From assembly GCA_023382655.1 (NCBI GenBank), contig JAHDWK010000002.1:124001-188000 (forward strand): 64,000 bases of DNA. Direction: 5' to 3'. This DNA comes from Anaerolineae bacterium. Its GTDB lineage: Bacteria; Chloroflexota; Anaerolineae; Promineifilales; Promineifilaceae. Below the pieces are notes generated by a model. That model saw nothing but the letters and a program-made list of their open reading frames with translations, had not been told where the DNA came from and ran no database searches. Every line of letters starts with the position of its first letter. Positions within the stretch are counted from its first letter, which is position 1. Both the position numbers and the translations under genes were made by a program. Below are positions 58,537 to 64,000 of this stretch, in pieces.

Positions 58537-61401
58537 ATGATGTGGAAACGAAATCATAGGCAGTTATACCTCTTGCTGCTGCTCCTCATCTGGCTGGCGT
58601 TTGGACTGCGGCTCATCGGGGCGCAGACTTATGGCTTTTGGACAGACGAAGGGTTGACGCCTTTGCGGGCTTCCTATCCGGTGGCTGAGATTTTGTCGAA
58701 CCGGATCATCATTCAGGAGGCGGTGACAAAGGATACCCACCCCCCGTTGTTCTATTTGCTGGTGCATGGCAGCCGCCAACTGTGGGGCGAAAGTGATTTT
58801 TCCTACCGCTACCTGCCGCTACTGGCGGGTGCTTTGCTGATTCCCTTGCTCTATCAATTGGGGCGGCGGCTGCAGGGCGCGCGGCTGGGGTTGATGGCGG
58901 CGTTGGTCACGGCCGTGAACCCGCTGCAACTTTACTATGCCAACGAAGCGCGTATGTACACACTGCTGGCCCTGCTCACGGCCGGAATGAGTTATGTGTT
59001 ATGGCGGGTATTACAATCAGAGGAGATGAGGGGATTAAGAGATTATCAATCTCCCAATCTCTCCATCGCCCAATATCTTTTTTTCTACGTTTTGCTGGCG
59101 GCGTTAGCGGTCTATACCCATTACACGGCCGTCTTTTTAATTGCCGGGCAGGGCATATTTTGGGTGTGGTTGCTCTGGCGGCGGGGGCACAAACGGCTGT
59201 TGGCGGGCACGGCCGTAGCCGCCGTCTTGTTGGCGATCCCCCTGATTCCCTTCACCATACCCCGCCTCTTCACCGGCGCAGAAGCCAATTATTACTATGT
59301 GTCCCCGCTCATCATGCTGCAAGATGTGGTGCGCTTTTTTCATTTGGGGCGCAGTGTGGAGTATGAGACAACGGCCGTCAAACTCATCAACCTGGGCGCC
59401 TTCGCCCTGCTGCTGTTGGGGTTGTATGCCCCCCGGAACAATCTGAAACGCGCCTTTTTGCTGGTTTATTTGTTGTCGGTGGTGCTGGGCCTGATGGCCG
59501 GGTCGCTGCTCAAACCAATGTACCAGGGCGTGCGGCACATTTTCATTGGCAGTCCCGCCTTCCTTTTAATAGTTAGTTGGGGCCTTGTTTTTGCCGCCGA
59601 ACAGTGGCAAAGCGCCCGCCCTCGCGCCACCCATCACCGCTCACTGCCCACTGCTCACCGTTTACTCTGGCCCCTTCTCACCTTTGCCAGCGCCCTCATC
59701 CTGCTTGGCGGCTCCCTGGCGGCGGTGGGTAACTACTTTTTCGACGGCCGTTACGGCAAGGATGATTTCCGCGCCATGATCGCCTTCATTGAGACCCGCG
59801 CCGGGGAAAACGACGTGATCGTGTACAACAACGCCATTTTGCTGCCGCTGCATGAACAGTACCAGACGCGGCCCGATGTGGCGCTGACGGCCGTGCCCCT
59901 CTACCCCCATGCTGCCCGCGATGTGGCCCAGGCCCAACTGGAAAAGTTGGCCGCCACTTATGACCGTCTCTGGTTCATTACTGACCCACCGGCCGACGGC
60001 CGTGACGCCGACCAGATCACCCGCGCCTGGCTGGATGCCCATTTGACCGAAGTCGCCAATGTCACCTTCCCTTCCACGACGGCCGTCGTGCAGGCCATCG
60101 CTTATGAAACCACCCCTCGTGCCGCCGATACCCTGCCGGACAGTGTGCAACCATTGGCAATAGAATGGCCGGGCTGGCCGCGCCTGGCGGGGGTTGAGCT
60201 GGCCGTCACCCAACCTGTGGCCGTGCCCACGCTCTGGTTTTCGCTTTACTGGCAAGGGACTGACCCGGCGACGGGCCAAGAGACGCCCGGCACGGCCGTA
60301 CGGTTTATGTTGCAAGATGCACTGGGGGCAACCTGGTGGGCCAGCCATGATCAGTGGTTGCAGCCGCCAGACGCCATCTGGCCGGACAGTGAACTGGTGC
60401 GGCAAAGTTACCAGTTGCCACTGCCGCCGGGCCTTCTGCCGGGGCGGTATACACTGTTGGCGCAGCCGGTAACGGGCCTGACCGGCGAACCAACCGGTGT
60501 GGCGCAACCGGTGGCTGAAGTGGAGATTGCGCCCGGTAGCGATTGGCCGGTTCCCCCGGCCATCCACACGCCGCCCGCCATTGTATTTGACAATGGGCTG
60601 GCGTTGGCCAAAGTGGAGCTTTACGATACGGCCGTGCGGCCAGGGCACACCTTACCGCTGAATTTGTACTGGCAGACGGGGGCGGAAACGGCCGTTGGCC
60701 TGGGTTACGAATTGGAAGTAATCCGTCTGGATGGCAGCCAACTGCGCACACAAAGCGACCCCATTGGTGCGCGCTGGCTGGAAAGTCTGCCGCCCCACAC
60801 CTTGCTGCGGGAACCAACCGGCCTCTATTTTTCGCCGGAGACAGAGCCAGGGGTATATCGGCTGCGCTGGCAGTTGCGGCAGGGGGAGACGGTGATCAAG
60901 GGACGACCGTTCTGGCGGCCCTGGTCACAAGAGCAAGTGGTAGTCGGCGCCATCAATGTGCGGCCCTGGCCGCTGGAAACAGAACTGCCCGCAAACGTAG
61001 ACCCGGCGGGCGTCATGTTTGGCGAAGATATTGGGCTGTATGCGTATGAGGTGGCGCAGACGGACACGGCCGTGAACCTGACCTTGTATTGGCAAACGAT
61101 CAACCAGCCCCCGGAAAATTACCGGCTCTTCGTGCATCTGCTCAATGAGGCCGGTGAGATCGTCGGCCAGATTGACCCCCTGCCCGGTAATGGTTTGCGC
61201 CCCACCAAAGGGTGGCGTCCGAGTGAAGTAATTACCGACCAGCCCACGCTGACACTGCCGCCCGATTTACCGCCGGGGACGTATACGCTCTGGCTGGGAC
61301 TTTACCAGCCAGACACGGGCGAACGGTTGCCGGTGACAGTGAAGGGCGATGGGGTGGCGGACGGCCGTTTGCCATTGGCCACCATAGAAATACCGGAGTA
61401 G
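58537..61401 (+). CDS. Large membrane protein, GT39-like N-terminus and beta-rich C-terminus
   Basis: About 955 residues from MMWKRNHR (58537 or 58540); a longer frame to 58360 has no support. Ten to twelve membrane segments in residues 1-460 (QLYLLLLLLIWLAFGLRLIG; LLAALAVYTHYTAVFLIAGQ). The loop YGFWTDEGLTPLRASYPVAEI with DE resembles the catalytic loop of ArnT/PMT-type GT-C enzymes. Residues 560-955 are repeated beta modules (LNLYWQTGAETAVGLGYELE; LTLYWQTINQPPENYRLFVH). A 28-base heptad insertion (59635-59662) encodes HHRSLPTAHR in a loop, and an 8-base repeat near 59020-59075 encodes another loop. Confidence 0.75.
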   Translation: MMWKRNHRQLYLLLLLLIWLAFGLRLIGAQTYGFWTDEGLTPLRASYPVAEILSNRIIIQEAVTKDTHPPLFYLLVHGSRQLWGESDFSYRYLPLLAGALLIPLLYQLGRRLQGARLGLMAALVTAVNPLQLYYANEARMYTLLALLTAGMSYVLWRVLQSEEMRGLRDYQSPNLSIAQYLFFYVLLAALAVYTHYTAVFLIAGQGIFWVWLLWRRGHKRLLAGTAVAAVLLAIPLIPFTIPRLFTGAEANYYYVSPLIMLQDVVRFFHLGRSVEYETTAVKLINLGAFALLLLGLYAPRNNLKRAFLLVYLLSVVLGLMAGSLLKPMYQGVRHIFIGSPAFLLIVSWGLVFAAEQWQSARPRATHHRSLPTAHRLLWPLLTFASALILLGGSLAAVGNYFFDGRYGKDDFRAMIAFIETRAGENDVIVYNNAILLPLHEQYQTRPDVALTAVPLYPHAARDVAQAQLEKLAATYDRLWFITDPPADGRDADQITRAWLDAHLTEVANVTFPSTTAVVQAIAYETTPRAADTLPDSVQPLAIEWPGWPRLAGVELAVTQPVAVPTLWFSLYWQGTDPATGQETPGTAVRFMLQDALGATWWASHDQWLQPPDAIWPDSELVRQSYQLPLPPGLLPGRYTLLAQPVTGLTGEPTGVAQPVAEVEIAPGSDWPVPPAIHTPPAIVFDNGLALAKVELYDTAVRPGHTLPLNLYWQTGAETAVGLGYELEVIRLDGSQLRTQSDPIGARWLESLPPHTLLREPTGLYFSPETEPGVYRLRWQLRQGETVIKGRPFWRPWSQEQVVVGAINVRPWPLETELPANVDPAGVMFGEDIGLYAYEVAQTDTAVNLTLYWQTINQPPENYRLFVHLLNEAGEIVGQIDPLPGNGLRPTKGWRPSEVITDQPTLTLPPDLPPGTYTLWLGLYQPDTGERLPVTVKGDGVADGRLPLATIEIPE
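59635..59662. repeat. Four heptads inside the GT39-like gene
   Basis: caccgct, cactgcc, cactgct, caccgtt in frame, before a membrane segment. Confidence 0.8.
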
Positions 61402-61462
61402 CCAACCAATGCCGAAAGCAAAATTCGTGTAATTCGTATCATTCGTGGCTACAATACTGTTC

Positions 61463-62449
61463 ATGTTTGCGCAGCAACTTACCCCCACAACCGATGATTG
61501 GCAGGAACAGGTGGCCCACTTGCGGGCCGAACTGGAAGAACTGATGCCGCAACTGGTGGACGCGGAAGCGGAACTGGCCGAGCGACATGCGGCTATTAAC
61601 GCCTTTGAATTCCGGCTGCGGGCGCGCCTCAGCCCCCTGACGCGCAAGTTGAGCACGCTGGATGAAGAAATTCGGGAACTGCGGCGGCGCCTGCGTTGGT
61701 TTGGCGATGAATGGTATCAAGAGGCCGCCAGCGATGCCGCCGCCTGGGCGCGAGGCCACAGCGCCACCGAGGAGGGTGAATACCGTTACCGGGAGACGCC
61801 CACTACCGCTCGCCCGGAGCAGGATGACGATACGCGGGCGGAGATGAAGAAACTGTACCGGCAGTTGGCGCGCCGTTTTCACCCGGACACGGCCGTAGAC
61901 GAAACCGACCGTGCGTATCGCACCCAACTGATGATGGCGATCAATGCGGCGTATGCGGCCGGTGATTTGCAGAAATTGCATGAACTGGCCGAATCCCCCG
62001 AAAACAATCACCAACTCGACTACAGCCAGGCCGACCAGAAGCTGGCGGAAACGCTGCTGCGGGAAGTGACGCGCATTAAACGGCGGCTGGTAGAAATTAA
62101 ACAAGAGGTGGCGCAGTTGGAAAAACACGAAAGCGCCAAGATGATAAAGAAGATGGCCCAGGCGGAGGCGGACGGCCGTGACTATCTGGCTGAACTGGAA
62201 AAACAGATGCGCGATTTGCTGGCCGAACGGCTGGCGCAGCGGGACAGCTTGCAGGCGCAGGTGGAAAGTTTGGAGATGGGGGAGAGTACCGATGTCTCCG
62301 ATGAAGACTTCGCCGACCTGGTCTGGGACGTGAGCCTGGAAACCAGCTTTGAAGACGACATCTCCCCTGAATTTGACCGCTACATTCAGCGCCGCCGCGA
62401 CCGGGTCTACTTTGAAGAAGACTTTGATGACGATTACGATTATGAATAA
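61463..62449 (+). CDS. J-domain protein with long coiled coils
   Basis: 329 residues from ATG 61463. Residues 1-90 and 200-275 are charged coiled coil; residues about 125-180 are a J domain (MKKLYRQLARRFHPDTAVDE with HPD, then MMAINAAYAAGDL), which would stimulate a DnaK-type Hsp70. No Gly/Phe or zinc region, so it is not DnaJ itself. The C-terminus is very acidic (VYFEEDFDDDYDYE). TACAAT at 61450-61455 ends seven bases before the ATG and no RBS is seen, so the mRNA may be leaderless; a -35 box is not clear. Confidence 0.85.
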   Translation: MFAQQLTPTTDDWQEQVAHLRAELEELMPQLVDAEAELAERHAAINAFEFRLRARLSPLTRKLSTLDEEIRELRRRLRWFGDEWYQEAASDAAAWARGHSATEEGEYRYRETPTTARPEQDDDTRAEMKKLYRQLARRFHPDTAVDETDRAYRTQLMMAINAAYAAGDLQKLHELAESPENNHQLDYSQADQKLAETLLREVTRIKRRLVEIKQEVAQLEKHESAKMIKKMAQAEADGRDYLAELEKQMRDLLAERLAQRDSLQAQVESLEMGESTDVSDEDFADLVWDVSLETSFEDDISPEFDRYIQRRRDRVYFEEDFDDDYDYE

Positions 62450-62510
62450 ACCGTAATCCCTGCTCTGTAATCCGCACCTCTTGCCGGGTTACGAAAAAGG
62501 AGACATTCTC

Positions 62511-63212
62511 GTGGACAGGCGTTTATTGGATCGTTTTTTACTACTTCTAATCGTGCTGGCTTGTGTATTTTTGGTGGAAAAAGTGATAGGTGTGGCTCAA
62601 TCGGCGGCTGATGGTTTAACCATTGCCAGTGAACAAGGTACAGTGCAAGGTGGCAGTGGTTTAGTCCCCAGGTTTATTAATTTCGATATTGGCGCGGCCA
62701 CGGTTCGTAGTGGCGCCAGTCACCAGGGTGACACTGGTGGCATACCGGACATTCCACCCTATGTTTTATTCCCCAATGCCGGTTATCCATTGACATTGGT
62801 GAATTACACCATCCCACCTGATTTTGCCACCGGTGGTGACTTTGAGGCGCGCTTGCTGTTGTCAGCATACAGCGGCAACTCATTCCCCTGTTTTTATGTT
62901 TTGAACACAGAGCTGGTGGGTTATGGGCCGGGGCATTCAGCCGCTTTATTTGAGCCTTATTGGGCCGGCGAGCCTTCCTCAAGTGATCAGTATATCGTGC
63001 CAGTGAACGATTCTTCGATCCAGGAATTGCCGATCACTTTCCAATCGCTGGACGGCTTCCCCGCGTATCCTGGTGATGCTGTCACGTTCACGCTGTGGCG
63101 CTATGCCGACGATATCAATGATACCTGTGTGGACAACATTGCCCTGCGGAGTGTCTCTTTCACGTATCAAGGTTTGACCACTTATTTACCCTATACCGTC
63201 AAATCACCATAA
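62511..63212 (+). CDS. Secreted protein of unknown function with YLP tail
   Basis: 233 residues from GTG 62511, chosen because AAGGAG lies ten bases upstream. N-terminal signal/anchor LLDRFLLLLIVLACVFLVEK. The mature part is beta-rich with no recognised family (FINFDIGAATVRSGAS; NAGYPLTLVNYTIPPDF). Two pairs of Cys (FPCFYV, NDTCVD). It ends LTTYLPYTVKSP, the tail shared with the secreted proteins at 33790 and 49706. Its stop is one base before the ybaK-like start. Confidence 0.65.
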   Translation: MDRRLLDRFLLLLIVLACVFLVEKVIGVAQSAADGLTIASEQGTVQGGSGLVPRFINFDIGAATVRSGASHQGDTGGIPDIPPYVLFPNAGYPLTLVNYTIPPDFATGGDFEARLLLSAYSGNSFPCFYVLNTELVGYGPGHSAALFEPYWAGEPSSSDQYIVPVNDSSIQELPITFQSLDGFPAYPGDAVTFTLWRYADDINDTCVDNIALRSVSFTYQGLTTYLPYTVKSP

Positions 63213-63213
63213 C

Positions 63214-63687
63214 ATGCACCCATCCGCCCAAAAAGTAGCCGACGCGGCCCAGCAATTGGGTCTGACTATCGAGATTGTGGAGTTTGCCCAGACGACGCGC
63301 ACAGCACAGGAGGCCGCCGATGCCATTGGCTGCATGGTGGCGCAGATTGTGAAGAGTTTGTGTTTTGCGGTAGAGGGCCAGGCTGTTATCTGCCTGGTCT
63401 CCGGCGCGAACCAATTGGATGAGAGGAAGCTGGCGGCGCTGTGCGGCGTCGGCCGTAAACAAGTGCAGCGCGCCGATGCCGAGTTTGTGAAAGCACAAAC
63501 CGGTTTTAGCATTGGCGGCGTACCCCCCTTTGGGCACAGCCAGCCCCTTCACATCTTCATTGACGAAGATTTGCTGGTATTTGATGTGGTCTGGGCGGCC
63601 GCCGGTACACCCTTCGCCGTTTTTGCCATTTCCCCCACTTCCCTACAATCCGCCAGCAATGGCACAGTCGCCAATTTGAAAAAATAA
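63214..63687 (+). CDS. YbaK/EbsC-type aminoacyl-tRNA deacylase-like protein
   Basis: 157 residues. TRTAQEAADAIGCMVAQIVKSLCF, then VSGANQLDERKLAALCG and GFSIGGVPPFGH are hallmarks of the YbaK/ProX editing-domain family, which hydrolyse mischarged aminoacyl-tRNAs such as Cys-tRNA(Pro) in trans. The conserved Lys in VKSL is present. Starts immediately after the preceding stop, suggesting cotranscription. Confidence 0.92.
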   Translation: MHPSAQKVADAAQQLGLTIEIVEFAQTTRTAQEAADAIGCMVAQIVKSLCFAVEGQAVICLVSGANQLDERKLAALCGVGRKQVQRADAEFVKAQTGFSIGGVPPFGHSQPLHIFIDEDLLVFDVVWAAAGTPFAVFAISPTSLQSASNGTVANLKK

Positions 63688-63689
63688 TC

Positions 63690-63775
63690 CACAGATTTCG
63701 CAGATGACGCAGATTTTTCTTAAGCCTCTTCATCTTTGCCTCCTTTCACTCTTTGCGTCTTTGCGTTGAAAACAG
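63690..63775. repeat. cagatttcgcagatgacgcag and ctttgcgt repeats
   Basis: The gap before leuB holds the cagattt-type repeat then cctcttc/ctttgcgt units; relatives are at 10358, 58235 and 16737. Confidence 0.6.
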
Positions 63776-63791
63776 CTTGAAGGAGTTTTTC

Positions 63792-64000
63792 ATGGAAGCA
63801 ACCATTACCTTATTGCCCGGCGATGGCATTGGGCCGGAAATTGTAGCGGAAGCCAAGAAGGTGCTCACGGCCGTAGCCCACCGCTACCACCACACCTTCC
63901 ACCTGCCCGAATACATCTACGGCGGCGCGGCCATTGACGAACTGGGCGACCCGCTGCCAGAGGAGACGTTGGCTGCCTGCTTGAACAGCCAGGGGGTACT
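63792..64000 (+). CDS. leuB: 3-isopropylmalate dehydrogenase, N-terminal part (cut by window edge)
   Basis: The 69 codons in view read MEATITLLPGDGIGPEIVAE, then AKKVLTAVAHRYHHTFHLPE and YGGAAIDELGDPLPEETLAA. GDGIGPEI plus GGAAID and PLPEETL are the LeuB start rather than isocitrate dehydrogenase. It oxidatively decarboxylates 3-isopropylmalate in leucine synthesis. GAAGGAG lies six bases before the ATG. The gene continues outside the window. Confidence 0.88.
   Translation, partial: MEATITLLPGDGIGPEIVAEAKKVLTAVAHRYHHTFHLPEYIYGGAAIDELGDPLPEETLAACLNSQGV

Overview
The window looks like a chromosomal segment of a Chloroflexota bacterium, probably Anaerolineae-like. This rests on gene content and style, not on a marker-gene match: moderate-to-high GC, DUF1800/DUF1501 Tat pairs, a BMP-type nucleoside transporter operon, many actinobacteria-like glycosyltransferases, secreted proteins ending in a YLPxI-like tail, and MreB next to an atpAGDC block. 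No phage, plasmid, CRISPR array or complete insertion sequence was seen.

Layout. 1-7300: metabolic and peptidase genes (M28 peptidase end, SRPBCC protein, GCS2-type carboxylate-amine ligase, leucyl aminopeptidase, SDR epimerase, carbamate kinase, M50-like membrane peptidase fused to TPRs). 7364-12585: leader plus BMP lipoprotein, double ATPase and two permeases, a complete nucleoside/simple-sugar ABC importer. 12627-18266: hicA remnant with hicB, phosphatase, small membrane protein, epimerase, tRNA-Val, MBL hydrolase, PAS protein, amine oxidase. 18449-24687: membrane protein, DUF1800/DUF1501 pair, bifunctional Nnr, epimerase. 24799-25493: tRNA-Arg(UCU) split by a group I intron carrying a PD-(D/E)XK homing endonuclease. 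25646-28451: flavin reductase, PGM-like metalloenzyme, a thioredoxin with an in-frame UGA at its first catalytic Cys (candidate selenoprotein), ArfB. 28491-51586: a mostly co-directional surface-polysaccharide cluster (LCP protein, ABC-2 permease, six GT4 and one GT2 glycosyltransferases, two methyltransferases, a sulfotransferase, large membrane proteins, FG-GAP and beta-helix secreted proteins). 51807-58460: rex, mreB and atpC-D-G-A with predicted Rex operators at both rex and atpA. 58537-64000: large membrane glycosyltransferase-like protein, J-domain protein, secreted protein, YbaK-type deacylase and the start of leuB.

Two genome-scale signals cut across all genes. First, the 8-bp palindrome ACGGCCGT occurs roughly 135-140 times by eye (about one per 460 bp, under two expected by composition), in coding and noncoding DNA alike; this resembles the highly iterated palindrome HIP1 of cyanobacteria but with a different sequence. 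Second, most intergenic gaps hold short palindromes built from 7-bp tandem repeats (for example gtaagcc, cagtgag, attatga, gtgatgc), which also intrude in frame into several genes. Several other small interspersed palindrome families supply stop codons or sit between genes.

Functional logic. The Rex-ATP synthase-MreB region suggests NADH/NAD+ control of F1 expression, although Fo and delta genes are absent from this locus. The polysaccharide cluster suggests synthesis, sulfation, export and wall attachment of a cell-surface glycan. The Sec, intron and HicAB observations are sequence-based candidates that need genome-wide tests, stated in the findings.
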